Assembly: GCA_037127315.1 (NCBI GenBank) | Contig: JBBBDQ010000192.1 | Coordinates: 3,287,501-3,351,500, forward strand | From: Ascarosepion bandense | Lineage: Eukaryota > Mollusca > Cephalopoda > Sepiida > Sepiidae | Direction of reading: 5' to 3' | DNA length: 64,000 bases | Part shown: one piece after another, positions 11,280 to 23,154 of the stretch | Layout: every line of letters begins with the position of its first letter | Numbering within the stretch: position 1 is the stretch's first letter | Notes under the pieces: model-generated | Databases searched by the model: none | Told to the model about the DNA's origin: nothing | The model's input: only the letters and a program-made list of their open reading frames with translations | Translations under genes and position numbers: made by a program

Positions 11280-12475
11280 TTAGGGGTAGATATTATGCAG
11301 TACATGAAGCCAATGCAGTTAGTAAAATTCATGAAAGGACCGACATGGGAAATTCCCACTGGCATTATATCTTTCGGAAATATGTCTACTTGTTTCCAGA
11401 GCAAAACCATGAGATGGTAGCAGGAAAGAATGAATGTGATAACTATTATACAATCATATCGCAGTATTCTTTCTGCCCAATCACTCAGGTGAATTTTGTT
11501 TTGTCCCCCAAAAGCAGATTATTTCGATCCTATTTGTGACACGTTTGAAGATAGTATGGTTGAAAGAAATCTGGATAAAATTTTAGTCTAGAGTCTAAGA
11601 TTAGAAGGTGAAGATGCCTTATGTGATTGTGATAAAGAACAAATAGAACAATTCAAAAACACTATTAGTTTTAAAAATGATACTTACAGTATAGAGCTTC
11701 CGTGGAATAAGGACAAATTAAAATTAGTTCTTTCTAAATATATTGATGCTTTGAAGGTTTTAGATAGAGTAGTTTAGAAAAGAAATACATACTTCATGAT
11801 TATTTCATTGTTTTCACATGAACAGGAAAAAGAGGGAATCGTGGAAAGTATATATCTGTTTCCCCTGAAGATTATGGGAAATATATTTGGATACCTTGTT
11901 GGCCTGTAATTAAAAGTGATGAACAGACATCCACTAAAATTAGACTAGAATTTAATTGTTCACTTAAAACTGGCGGTGAAACACAGTTAATCGAAGTCAT
12001 TTACCCTGATGTCAAGTTGATGTTAAATTTGATAATGTCATTTTAAAGTAAGAAATATACTTTCTTGGTCGATATTAAAAAGATATTCCTTATGATCAAG
12101 TTAAAAATCAAATGATAGAAATAAGTTTGAATCCCCTCAAAGGAAAGACGGTATTACATATCTAGAGATAAGTACATAAATTTAAAAAGATATGGTATAA
12201 TGAACATCTTCTAGATTTAAGAGAACAATATAAGGATTTGAGTGAAAACAAATATGAATATATCTTTAAGGTGAATGATGTTGTAATAATAAAGAATACA
12301 CCTAAATCTCGCCTTTATTGGCAATTAGGAAGAGTAATTAAGCCTATATCGGGTGATGACAAAAGGATTCACTCAGTTACAATTAAAAAAGGGATTGATT
12401 TGACCCATTGTTTTAGCCATCTTCATCCTTTGGAATTCTCTTTAACACTTCTTTAACACGGTCCACCCGGTATCT
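11280..12475 (+). pseudogene. BEL/Pao retrotransposon pol fossil with internal deletion
   Basis: Blocks in order are as follows. 11280-11415 reads like the end of a retroviral-type protease domain (LGVDIMQYMKP...). 11519-11780 is a BEL-type pre-RT region ending in IELPWNKDKLKL. 11870-12030 is the start of the RT (IWIPCWPVIKSD, then IRLEFNCSLKTGG). 12065-12103 reads FLVDIKKIFLMI, the first catalytic block. At about 12105-12190 the sequence jumps directly to the integrase C-terminus (WYNEHLLDLREQYK, then VNDVVIIKNTP and LYWQLGRVIKPI) ending near 12440. Most of RT, RNase H and the integrase core is therefore deleted. Stops and frameshifts occur between blocks. Family placement rests on these block orders from BEL/Pao proteins in general. 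Confidence 0.75.
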
Positions 12476-12645
12476 GAAAATGAACCTGTTTCCGAACACT
12501 TACGAAGAGGAACTGATTTAATCAGAAAATCTAAAATGTTAGCTAAAATGGATGAAAAATAAAAAACTCTGACCCTAAAAATCCTTATATTTTTACATTA
12601 TATATATATATATTGTGTATTTTGGCAGCATTTCTTCATTAATAC

Positions 12646-13078
12646 AGGTTTCATTGAATAATATAGACAAGTTCTGTCTATTTATTTTGTGTAAGATCCT
12701 TTTGTATGATCATATTAGCTTGATAGTGTTGTCATGAAAAGACGACAAGAAATCGCAATAATTGTTGATTTTTTTATCAGGTCTGAGCTTTCGGCTTACA
12801 TAAACCATTATCAAAGGATGAACATTTAATATATAGTGAACATAGAACATTTAAATTATTAACAGAGTGGAGTAATTTTCTCTGTAATTTTCTCTGTAAT
12901 TTTTCTCCACTCTGTTAATAATTTAAATGTAAGCCGAAAGCTCAGACCTGATAAAAAATCAACAATTATTGCGATTTCTTGTCGTCTTTTCATGACAACA
13001 CTATCAAGCTAATCAGATCATACGAAAGGATCTTACACAAAATAAATAGACAGAACTTGTCTATATTATTCAATGAAA

Positions 13079-13081
<3 letters not shown>
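12646..13081. repeat. Long inverted repeat, about 155-bp outer arms
   Basis: The left arm at 12646-12800 and the right arm at 12928-13081 are near-perfect reverse complements. Inside them, 12848-12872 and 12905-12929 form a further perfect 25-bp pair around a loop made of 'tctctgtaattt' repeats. Only 12801-12847 is unpaired on the left. Part of the left arm, read on the minus strand, carries TGGTTTATGTAAGCC followed by GAAAG, vaguely like the stem-loop plus GAAA of Penelope-element termini. It may be two opposed element ends. Confidence 0.85.

Positions 13082-13082
<1 letters not shown>

Positions 13083-13123
<41 letters not shown>
13083..13123. repeat. (TA)n microsatellite
   Basis: About 20 TA units directly abut the right arm of the preceding inverted repeat. 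A short (TA)n also lies just outside its left side, at 12599-12613. Confidence 0.95.
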
Positions 13124-13126
<3 letters not shown>

Positions 13127-13264
13127 AATTAATGCGAAAAAAATGAACTGATTTCTTTAAGCCAGAATTAATCGTTATAAAATAAGTAAAAGAAAAATAT
13201 ACCTAGTGTTCAAACATTGTATTACTATCACAGAAAAATTTTAAATATTGTTCTAACTCTGAAG

Positions 13265-13585
13265 TAAAATATGCATCTCGCACATGTTATTTTTGGAAAA
13301 TTACCAAGTTTAAAGTTAAATTACTCTGATTTGAAACAAATATTACTTGTTTATAGCATAGAATTTAGAATAAAAGTATTTTTTAATCACGGAGTCCTTT
13401 CTGACTTATTGTGTGTATTATACAATAAGTATAATACACACAATAAGTCAGAAGAGAGAAAGCCAGAAAAGGCTCCGTGATTAAGAAACACTTTTATTCT
13501 AAATTCCATGCTCTAAACAAGTAATATTTGTTTCAAAGCAGATTAATTCAACTTTAAACTTGCTAATTTTCCTTATTGCATCTTT
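13265..13585. repeat. Palindrome made of two opposed family D segments
   Basis: Perfect 23-bp arms at 13401-13423 and 13429-13451 enclose a 5-base loop. Imperfect homology extends the arms to about 13270 and 13585. Both arms are family D internal sequence ('acttgtttatagcatagaat' type, also at 7170 and 15725). It looks like a head-to-head duplication of part of one D copy. Confidence 0.8.
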
Positions 13586-14310
13586 GAAGGGGGAAAAAGA
13601 AATTTAAGCTTTTTCTGAGAGAAAGCAGATGCTGTGTTGGACTCTTGCTTAATTTTTTGACTTTATAAAATTTTAGTACATTTCGATTTGTGGGAAAACA
13701 ACTGCGTTTGTTTTTCATCCAGAACCAATCAAAAGCTTTCCTTCCAAATTTCAAGAAGTGAATTTCCCTTTACGAAACCTTCACTTAGGTTTCATAAATT
13801 TATGTTAATTTTGTTTAAGCATACTTATCCAGATATTGTAAAAGATTTTCAAATAAAAGTTTTGTTGGTAATGTGAAAATAACATTTTATGTAATTGACC
13901 AAAATAAAGAAATGCGATTTATTCTTTCTAAAAAAATAATAATTTCAAACATGGTTCAAACATTTTGAAAAAAAAAATCCTTGTATGTAATTTGTAATAT
14001 ATTTACCGTAAAAATATTGTACAATTACATTCTGTATTTACTGTAAAAAACGTTAACTAGAAGATACATTAAATTTTACTTGCATGACAAATGTCTGTCA
14101 TATAAATTTGATACGCAAAAAGCTGTTGGTTTCTTGCGTCTTTGAGGAGGGAAATAAAAAATTTAAGTTTTTTCTGAGAGAAAGCAGATGCTGTGTTGGA
14201 CTCTTGCTTAATTTTTTAATTTATAAAGTTTAGTACATTTCGATTAGTTCATCCATACCAATCAAAATCTTTCCTTCCAAATTTCGAGAAGTAAATCTGG
14301 AGCCTACCTC
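13575..14310 (+). repeat. Repeat E, two direct copies
   Basis: The block 'gagagaaagcagatgctgtg', then 'ttggactcttgcttaattttt' and 'agtacatttcgatt', occurs at 13615-13690 and again at 14176-14245. Each is followed by 'ccaatcaaaa(g/t)ctttccttcc'. D-like sequence lies between them (13790-13880). The identity of E is unknown, and it could be a diverged part of the D superfamily. Confidence 0.6.
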
Positions 14311-14340
14311 TAGGTAATAAAAGGGGACCTTGGATTTAAA

Positions 14341-14619
14341 TTAAAAGGAGTCAACGAACATCTGTTGCTGAAATCCAGGTGGCTCTGGTCCAGAAAGAAA
14401 AACAACACAGAAGAAATTTGACAGCCACCAAACGAGAATTGAAAGAAACATCAAAGTCGCTCCCACAACAACAACAACAACAAAAAAATCTTCTGCTGGT
14501 ATGATTGTTCTTTTCTTTGCTGTTACCACTTCGGAAATTTTTGCAATTCTTTGAAAATTATTTAGAGAAGTATTTTCAACTTTTCTACATTTTCTTGGGA
14601 CCTTATCAAGCGTTATCAT
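14341..14619 (-). CDS. Small hydrophobic ORF, 92 codons, unassigned
   Basis: The ORF has a basic N-terminal half and one strong membrane segment (FFVVVVVVGATLMFLSILVW), whose valine run comes from a (TTG/GTT)n-like tract. It sits between repeat E and the D copy starting at 14629. I do not recognise it. A chance ORF is the simplest explanation. Confidence 0.15.
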   Translation of the reverse strand: MITLDKVPRKCRKVENTSLNNFQRIAKISEVVTAKKRTIIPAEDFFVVVVVVGATLMFLSILVWWLSNFFCVVFLSGPEPPGFQQQMFVDSF

Positions 14620-14628
14620 TTTTATTTA

Positions 14629-16083
14629 GGTACCTCCGCTCATTCGCTGAAAAAACAACATAGCATGATGCTAAAAGAGCCTAAACTTAATAAAAACCAA
14701 AGTTTTACTATCGAAATGTTTATTATGTCATTAATAAGAGGAAAGATCAAAGTTTTTTTTTCATTATTAAAAAAAAAATTAATCTTTTCTAGCATGTTCA
14801 AAGTTTGGGTCAAAAATTCGTTTTTTTTTCTTTTTTTCGTCAGGGATTCATCCGAAGTTTACTAATATGGCAAACATAATATTACGCAGCTTGTTTTTTT
14901 TTTTTGGCCTAGAAAGACACATTAAATCCGAAATTCTTGCAAAAATCATATAAATTAAACTTTCAGGACTTATTCACAAAGGAATTAAGTTTTTTTTGAA
15001 ATTATTATTTTTAGAAAATCCTGCTAAAAATACTTTTTACATCTGTCCGCCCACAAACCAATTAATTTCATTAAATTTTTAGAAATTTAATACTGATCAC
15101 AAATGTTATTTTATCTGTTAAATGCAGAACTCCTTGGGAATTCTTCCTCAAAATTAGTCACTTTTCCGAAAACCTGCTTCGAATAGTAAAAGAAAAAATG
15201 CATTAAAACTACGCCATTTTTAATTACGATAAACTTTTATTTGATTTTATAAATTGTATGTAAGGATATCATATTCTACAGAAAAAACATTTTTTCGATT
15301 AATTTTTATAATTTTTTTTTTCATTTTTCTTTACTAATTATGATAATTTATAAAATTTCAAACATCTTTTTAATTTCTTTCAATCTCTCCATGTCTTCGG
15401 TTATTAATCTATTAAGTAAAGACTATATTTACAAATCGAAAATTGAAAAGTTCAATACAAATCATTAAAATTTTAAAAATAATTTTTATTTTTTTCATGT
15501 TAAATTGCACATATTTTTTAACTATAGAAAGTTATAAAAGAATTATCATTAAAAGGACATGTGTCTCAAGGGTTTTTCCCCTTACGAAAACTTCACTTAA
15601 GTTTCATAAATTTATGTCAATTTTGGTCAACCATAATTAGCCAGATATGTAAAATGATTGATAACAGGCTGTCATCACCTACTTTAAAAGTCAGAAAAGG
15701 GTCCGCGATTAAGAAATACTTTTATTCTAAATTCCATACAATAAACAAGTAATAGTTGTTCCAAATCAGATTAATTTAACTTTAAAATTGCTAATTTTCC
15801 AAAAATAACATGTGAGAGATGTATATTTTATTTTTGCAAGATTTTAAAAATGTGTCGATCGCTCAAAAATGGCCGAAAATTTTCAAAATTTTTAAAAATT
15901 TAAAAATGTTACATTTCAATCGATATAATTTCTGTTTGACATACATCAGAATATTTTGCTTACTGGAAATATTAAAGTTAATAATTTAATTTTCAATTAA
16001 GATAAAATTAAAAATTCAAGAAAACATTTTTGTTTTTAAAAATTCAATTTAAAATTTAGATGTCGAAAATGAGTAGAGGTGCC
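14629..16083 (-). mobile_element. Family D copy, complete, 1455 bp
   Basis: GGTACCTCCGCTCATTCGC on the left and (reverse-complemented) GGCACCTCTACTCATTTTCG on the right are the two D termini. TA lies on each side (14627-14628, 16084-16085). The internal order is the reverse of the copy at 6816. No transposase is encoded; only short AT-rich ORFs are present. This is the cleanest D copy in the window and gives the family a working length near 1.45 kb. Confidence 0.8.
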
Positions 16084-16437
16084 TAGTCTAGTTTTACAGA
16101 CAGTAAATTTCAATAGTCATCAAGATGAAGGAAAATTCAATAGTAATCAAGATGAAGTTCATGGACAGAACGGTTTTGAAAGGTACATGTCACAATCAAG
16201 AAGCCCATTTACAAAAAACATTTCGAGAGAAGCCTCTCCAATCTATTCGAAAACTTGTAGCTCACCCTTAAAAGAGAGATGGATATTAGAATGAAAATCA
16301 ATATTGAGGCAAAGAAGATCTTGGGGAAGCAATAACAATAGCTATAATTAATGTTACAGTCGAAATATGAAGAAAAGTTAACAAAAGTTCCATAAAGGTC
16401 ATAGAATGTTAACGAGATTCTATTAATATGTAAAATA

Positions 16438-17885
16438 GGTACCTCCACTCATTTTTCTATACCTAAATTTGAATTTAAATTTTAACAATAAATAACTTAT
16501 CTTCAAGCTTTAAAATTAGCTTTAATTAAATGCCAAGGGATTAAATTTAGTAATTCCAGTAAGCAAAATACCCTGGTGTATTTTAAACCAAAATTATAGT
16601 GATCAGAACCAAAAATTTTCTAAATTGAAAAAAAAAAAAGAATTAAAATTTCAAATGTTCCGCTATTTTCCATCGATTGTAAACAGAAGCCAATTCTCAG
16701 TTTTAAAAAATCTTACAAAAATAAAATACACCTCGCTGACACATTATTTTCTTCAAATTACCGAATTTAAACTTACTTTCAATTGACTTGAAACAAGAAT
16801 TACTTGCTTACTGCTTGAAAAATGGTTCAAAAAGCATTTCTCAATTGTTATCACAGCTGTCAATACCTTATCAGCAGCTTATCAGCAGCGGACAATTGAT
16901 GATTTACAGCATTCGGCCAAAAGTATGGAAGACGAATTTGGTATAAATCTTATTCATAATTTTGTTTTTAACTATGTTAAAATGAAAAATTTAACACAGT
17001 TTTCAGCAATTATCCAATATTTGATGAAATTTTAATTAGTTTAGTGTTGTAGGCTTGAAGATGTTTTATGAAAAATAAAAATAAAAATAATATAAAACTT
17101 TCTTTTAAAATAATTTACAATTTAATAACAGAATAAAATTAACGGCAGAGGTAACTCAATAATTTATGAAATGTTATGGCATTTATTAATTTTTATTTTT
17201 AATATCTATTTTTCATATTTTAGGTACCTCTACAAATTGTAAATTTCACAATTATTATTTTTTTTTTTTAACAAAAGTAGAAAATTAGGAATTAAAATAT
17301 AAAAGTTGCTTTAAATATTTAAGGAATGATTTGCAAAACAGGTTGTTAAATTTTATAAATGTCTTGAAGAGACTTGAATCAGAATGAAAATGCGGTTTCT
17401 TTCGTTTTTCATGTTAGGGGAATAATCCAAAACACTTGTTAACTTCTAAAATAAATACGACCCCTATGGAAACTTGTTATGACCCCTATGGAATATTGTA
17501 CTTAAATGAACATATTTATTTACGCACAAAATTTGTTTTTATTTATTTAAAAATATAATGGCTGAACAATTTTTATTATTATTTTTATTTTTTGATAGGC
17601 AATATAATCATCAATCTTAACTAAAAAAAAGGACAACAGTTCTTTAAAAGATTTTAAAAATATTTTTAAAACTTTATGAATTATATTATATTATAAACTT
17701 TATGAATTATATTATATTATAACTAGCAGTATAGCCCGGCGTTGCTCGGGCTTTAAAACTAATCCATGGTTCTGGAGCTCAGACTCAGCCTAAAGAATGT
17801 TTGGTGAGAATCGGATAAAAATTGTGGATTTGTATAAAGGACATATAGACAGATAAACAGACACACACACAAACATCTTGCCTTT

Positions 17886-17949
<64 letters not shown>

Positions 17950-18534
17950 CGATTTTCTGCACTATTGTAAGAACTGCAACCTTGAAACTTCTGAATAACG
18001 TTTCTTATGTCTTTGTCTATGAGTGTATCAAATTTGATTAAAATCGGACCACTCCTATAACCCGATTTTTTTCGAATATCGATTTTCGATATTTATTGGG
18101 CACAAATAAATCGACACAAAACCTAGCTAAGAACACTCGCAGACACTTATAGTACAACTGTGTAAATCCGTTCAGTTGTTTGTCAATGAGTACTGAAAGT
18201 TTCATTAAAATCCGACAATTATTTGTTTTTTGTGAGAATTTCCAAATTAATGTGTTTGTGACTGAAAAAGTGAGTTACTTAAAAAATTACGTGATCGATT
18301 GTAAACAGTCGTAAGATTTTCCTCAACGCTAACTCAAATCAAAACAACATTTTCTGCCAAAATTTCGAACATGTTAAAAGGGATCTAAAAATTTTATAAA
18401 ATAAATAAAAATTACTTTGATTTTTCCTTTTAATAATATTTGAAACATTTTGATGGAAAATGTTAGTTTTATTAAGTTTTGGACCTTTTTCATTTAATTA
18501 TGCTAGTTTTTTTTTGCGATGTAATGGAGGTACC
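16438..18534 (+). mobile_element. Family D copy with inserted material
   Basis: The left D end GGTACCTCCACTC is preceded by TA (16436). The right end GGAGGTACC is followed by TA (18535). The first roughly 370 bases and the last roughly 350 match D. The middle does not: an extra GGTACCTCTAC preceded by TA sits at 17221-17232, and a different repeat tail with microsatellite occupies 17725-17947. It may be two D fragments plus an insertion rather than one disrupted copy. Confidence 0.6.
17725..17947 (+). repeat. Dispersed repeat tail with (TA)n
   Basis: The motif 'cccggcgttgctcggg' at 17737-17752 is followed by a conserved-looking passage, 'agacagataaacagacacac' at 17847-17866, and a (TA)n run at 17884-17947. 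I associate this wording with a repeat common in cephalopod genomes, from memory only. The next 230 bases, with several 'atcgatttt' motifs, may belong to the same unit. Confidence 0.5.
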
Positions 18535-18536
18535 TA

Positions 18537-20550
18537 ATGCAAAATAATAAAATCACTGATATGGGCTGTTGTGTTAATCAAATATGTTTCCGTAGCCTAT
18601 ATCTAAAATTTATCTTACTCTTTGTATAATAAATACAATACCTTCTTAACAAGTCATTATCAATATTTTTAATATGTATAGATTTTATAGGCTAAAACTC
18701 ATACGATGTATTTCACATTTAAGCGCACTCTGAATATTTTACCAATGTTATTTATTTAGTACTAAATTTACTAGGAATGTCTTTCCAATAAAGTTTGAAA
18801 TCTGACAGTGCAAGCAGAAACCTCTAACTTGGCCAAGATATAAGACTCAAACTAGACGTTTTAAATGATAAATCGGTAAGCACAATTTTTACGTAAAATG
18901 CACAATTTTATGCGCACACACATATAAATAGACAACTAACTGTATATAAGAGAAATTAAAGCTTTATTCTATCGGTAAAACCTGCATTCAAAAAAACATG
19001 ACACATAATTTCTTTGTTCTTGATTTTCAATGTATTTATATCCTTTACAATTTACATTGCATTTCTTTCTCTTTTCAATGCGCAATTTACAAACTTAGTA
19101 TCGAACTCGCTAAAATAATTTTTACTTAGAATCGTATCTGTTATGAAATAAATTCTACCTAAAATATTACGGGTTACATTAATTAATAATAATAATAATT
19201 TCATTATTTGACATCTAAAATGCTAAATTTTAATCGATATAATATTTTTTGATTACTATAATTTAACAGTTTAATTTATAAATGGTAATGAATAAGTCAA
19301 ACAATGAAATGAACTGCTATTAACTGCTTACTACGCTGATACTACTAGAAAATGTATGGCGAATTGTCTCACATATAAAAAGTAGCAAATTAAATACTTT
19401 TTTGTCATTTATTGTCACTGGAGATCAAGTCTCCCATATCTCTTATGCAACCCTTCTCTCCTGTCGCTTCTTCTCTTCTTCACAGTTGCTAGCTGCGCTA
19501 GCTTTGTTGTGTAATACGGGTTATCCAAGTTATCCGGTTTTCTTTTCCCTCCTCGGTTGAGGTCGGTGTGTGGTTTCGATAGGGCTGATTCAGGTTTCCG
19601 AAGCTCTTATGATATTGAGATTGATGACGAAATATAGTGGTGGACCGAATATATACGTTGTGTACCACAACCAAGATAACATAATTCTTGTTTGTGGTTG
19701 TGATAACTTTTGTCAACGTTGAGAATCAGATCTGGAATAAGAATTCTTCAAATAAATTGTACAGCACATTCTTTAACTTTATCTACAGGTTTGTTGAATA
19801 TAAAAAACAAACTGGCGAATAAAATGTTTTTATTATTTACCGTAAAATCAAGTTCTCCCCTTTTTACCTGATGATGATTTGAGAATTCGGCAGTGATTGT
19901 TATAAAACAGTGGAAGGTATTCCCTGCTATGTGTTTTCGCTCCGGTCACCGAAAATACAGGTGCGTTTCTTATGTTCTCTGATGACCTTTCGGGCCCGAT
20001 TCATATTGATATATCCAATTTCTCCACCCCGACTGTCTTAATCCTAGGAGCTTAGTAACCACATTACCTATTTTGTTTTTTGGAATTTTCTGTTCTTTCT
20101 TTCTGTAAAGGTAATGATGTATTGAGGCGAAGAGCATCAACATAAACAAATTCCAAGCTTGAGAATTAGACAAAATTCAGATGCCTTCTTCATTTAAAAG
20201 AACGTGTGTCATTCTTTACCGTAGGGATATACGTGTTGTGAATGAATATATAAACAAACCCCCAAATTTAATATTTTAGGCATGAAATAGATGTTCTTCT
20301 TTGTCTAGAAGAATTTGAGTCACACTTTTCTGAAAGAATATATACGACTTTGACAGTATGAATGTAAACAAGCTTCGAATTTTATTTTACAGGACCAAAA
20401 ATTTGGACAACACATTAATCTTCTTATCGGCGAGAAGTGGACGAAGTGAGGAACCTAGGTTTTGCTCACTTTTACTTAATCTTGGCTAGTTAATTTTGGA
20501 TTCGATTCTCCTGGGAATCGTTCTTAAATTGATTTTATTTTTACCCGTTT
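18537..20550. other. No assignable element
   Basis: No protein motif is recognised. Two imperfect direct units of roughly 110 bp (about 20185-20290 and 20295-20400) share 'ttctt(c/t)', 'gaatatata' and a pyrimidine-rich '...tttta(g/c)a' end. A GC-richer stretch at 19435-19580 is unassigned. Confidence 0.35.
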
Positions 20551-20554
20551 ATTT

Positions 20555-21263
20555 TCTAGTGGGTTATCCGTTCTAGTGAAACGTAGTTGCATGTTGAAAC
20601 AGATTAACTGAATTTGGCCTCGTTAGTAGATAGCCCATTATAAGTTATAAAAAGGGTTATAAAACAAGAAGATCAAATTGACTATAGAAACAACATTTTA
20701 TATATACACATATATCAATAACGGTTTTTTTACAAATAAAGTAATGTCTTTTGGATGAGTTCAAAGGACGTTAAAATGTTTATCACAGTAAATGCTGAAA
20801 AGAGAGTTTGTGCGTATGTATGTGTGAGCGTTTATCAGTTAGGAATGTCTTTGATGTCTCCACTCCGTAGATTGGGTAAGTAGCTCAGGGGACAGCGAAG
20901 AAGAAGGTAAGGGGGAAAGGCGAGGCGAGCGTAGTGGATCGCTTGACGAGGTCAAAGGACGTGCTAATTATGCTCGTACTTTCTCAACTCTGGCGATGCT
21001 TTCTGTATCGGCTTTTTATTTCGGCTTTGTGGGTCCCATCAGGTCATTTGGGAATTCACACTCATATTTAATTCTGGGCTTCCCATTGGATGATAAATAA
21101 AATTCGCGTAGGCTTGCGAACATGAATTTGATACTTATTAATTTTTGGTTTTCTGCCAGAATATATGCGTGGAGCCGGGTGCACAATGACCAGTTTTGGT
21201 CATTTGCTTTCTGGATTTCTGAGGGCAAACATCCGGTTTCTCGCTCAGCTCGGTATCACTACA
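20555..21263 (-). repeat. 3' LTR of gypsy element 1
   Basis: On the minus strand it starts TGTAGTGATACCGAGC and ends near CACTAGA. It matches the solo LTR at 30498-31196 in inverted orientation over its full length, and more weakly the LTR at 57823-58520. Just inside the element a purine-rich 'ggggcgaaag' precedes it, the expected position of a polypurine tract. The 3' boundary is set from the solo copy. Confidence 0.75.
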
Positions 21264-21389
21264 TAACTTTCGCCCCAGAAAACGGAGTGGTTGTTGGTAT
21301 CTGTTGTCGCTTTTTAAAAAAATTAGTTTTCATTTTGTTTTGTTTTTTCTTTTTGTTTTTTTGTTTTTTGTTAGTAATAAAAATATGTT

Positions 21390-22560
21390 TTATTTCTTCC
21401 ATTTAACCGTTCTACCTGACTTCGTTCTCATTTTTTGTTTGTTATCATTATTTTCCTCGGTACAAGATAGGGAGTTATCCAAATCCCGTCTTGATTCGAT
21501 GGAATCGTTTGATTTTATATTTTCAGAAATATATGCAGGTTTTAGTCTGTCTATTGAAACATTACTATGGACGTCGTCTGATCTTTTTATAGTACAATAT
21601 TTTCATGACGACTTAATACCTGTAATGGACCTGTGTACGGAGCTTCCATCGGTTTTCTTACTCTATCAGTTCTTAGCCAAATACTTTTACATGTTTGTAA
21701 GTCTTTTGGAATGTAGGAATTAGGTATTGAATGCAGGTGTCCCCTGGATAATTTGTCAATGTCAAATTTTTGGATTTCGTCAGTTAAAATTTTAATGTGC
21801 GAGTTTGTTATTTCGCTATTCTCGTTCTTGGTAGGGTCGATTAATAATCGGGGAACTTGTGCATGACTTCCTGTTACTGCAGTAAATGGAGAATAGTTCG
21901 ATTCGTTAGGTGTTATCCTCATTCTTAGAAGGACGATAGGTAGAGCTGATAACCACGATTCTTTCCTGTCTATGATAGCCGTTTTTTGGGTTCCGTGTGC
22001 TCGCTCAACTAATCCATTCGTTTGCGGATGGTACGCCGTTGTTCGTAATCGGTGGAAACCTATTATTTTTGATAGTTCTGTGAATAATTCGGATTCAAAA
22101 TGGCTTCCTCTGTCTATAACGACATGAAGAGGAACCCCGAATCGGGAGATCCACATATTGATAAAAGCCATTGATATTGATTTCGCTGTAATTTCTGCTA
22201 TTGGGCATGTTTCTATCAACCTCGTGTTTCTATTGATGCATGTTAATAAATATCAGTATGGTGAAAAATAAGAGTCAGTTTGGTTCTTTACTGGTGGTAA
22301 GGGACCGACAATGTCTACATGCACTGTTTCAAAACGGCTGGAAGGTAATTCAAATGGATTTACTTTACTCTTTGTGTGTTTTATTATTTTTGCTTGTTGG
22401 TAATGCTGGAATTCTGTGCACCAGGTTTTTATTGATTTGTCTATATTCGGCCAATAGTATCTGGATTTTATTATTTTTCTTGAAGATGTTATTCCCGGAT
22501 ATGATAGATTATGCAGACTGTCAAATACCGATTTTCTGAGCTTCTCTGTTACAAAAGGTC
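21390..22560 (-). pseudogene. Gypsy-1 integrase
   Basis: This is the pol C-terminal part. It includes the zinc-binding region (YYWPNIDKSIKTWC, where the second CxxC cysteine is replaced by Tyr), the catalytic core with D in HVDIVGPLPP, D in VVIDRGSHF and E in NGLVERAHG, then YTGPLQVLSR and DRLKPAYIS near the end. A TAA stop lies at 21390-21392. The integrase inserts the cDNA copy into chromosomes. A frameshift near 22250 separates the zinc-binding block from the core. The damaged zinc-binding site and the frame break mean it is not functional. Confidence 0.85.
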
Positions 22561-22639
22561 GTGGAAAATATAATGTCGTGTCGCATAATATGGTTTCATT
22601 TTTATTTATTGTGTATGGTTTCAGTTGATCTTTGAATTC

Positions 22640-23150
22640 CTGAATTTCATTGTCAGTAGCTTCATGTTTCATTATTTCTTGTAAGGCACATACATCAATA
22701 GTGATCGCATTGACAGGTCGTGATAAACAATCAGCTACTATATTTTGTGAGCCTCTTATATGTGAAATATCATTCACATATTCACTGATAAAACAGAGGT
22801 AATGCTGTTGTCTATCTGATTTTAAGGAAGATTGGTTTTTAAAAGCACTGTAAAGTGGTTTGTGATCCGTCAGTAACATTACATTTCTGCCTTCTATTAA
22901 ATGTTTAAAATGAAGTACTGCTAGATAAGTAGTTAGTAGTTCTCTGTCAAAAGTGGAATATTTTTGTTGGGTTTGGGATAATTTCTTTGAAAAGCAACCT
23001 ATGGGAATGGGTTGATTATTAATCATTTGGTGAAGTGCTGCACCCACTGCATAATTTGAACTGTATGTTACAAGTTGGTAGTTGTTAGCTTTCGAGCTGG
23101 GAAATGCCAGAACGGTTAAATTTGATAAAGAGTTTTTTTATATTTTCGAA
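22640..23150 (-). pseudogene. Gypsy-1 RNase H region
   Basis: The signatures are VGAALHQM, IPIGCFSKKL, YSTFDRELL, LLTDHKPL and GSQNIVADCLSRP in order, as in Ty3/gypsy RNase H, which removes the RNA strand during reverse transcription. The block is open from 23047 down past 22660 into the integrase linker. Upstream, toward 23150, the reading frame is broken. Confidence 0.85.
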
Positions 23151-23154
23151 AGAT

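Noticed and set aside
21122..21723. Plus-strand ORFs of 94 and 139 codons
   Set aside because: They are antisense to the gypsy-1 LTR and integrase end.
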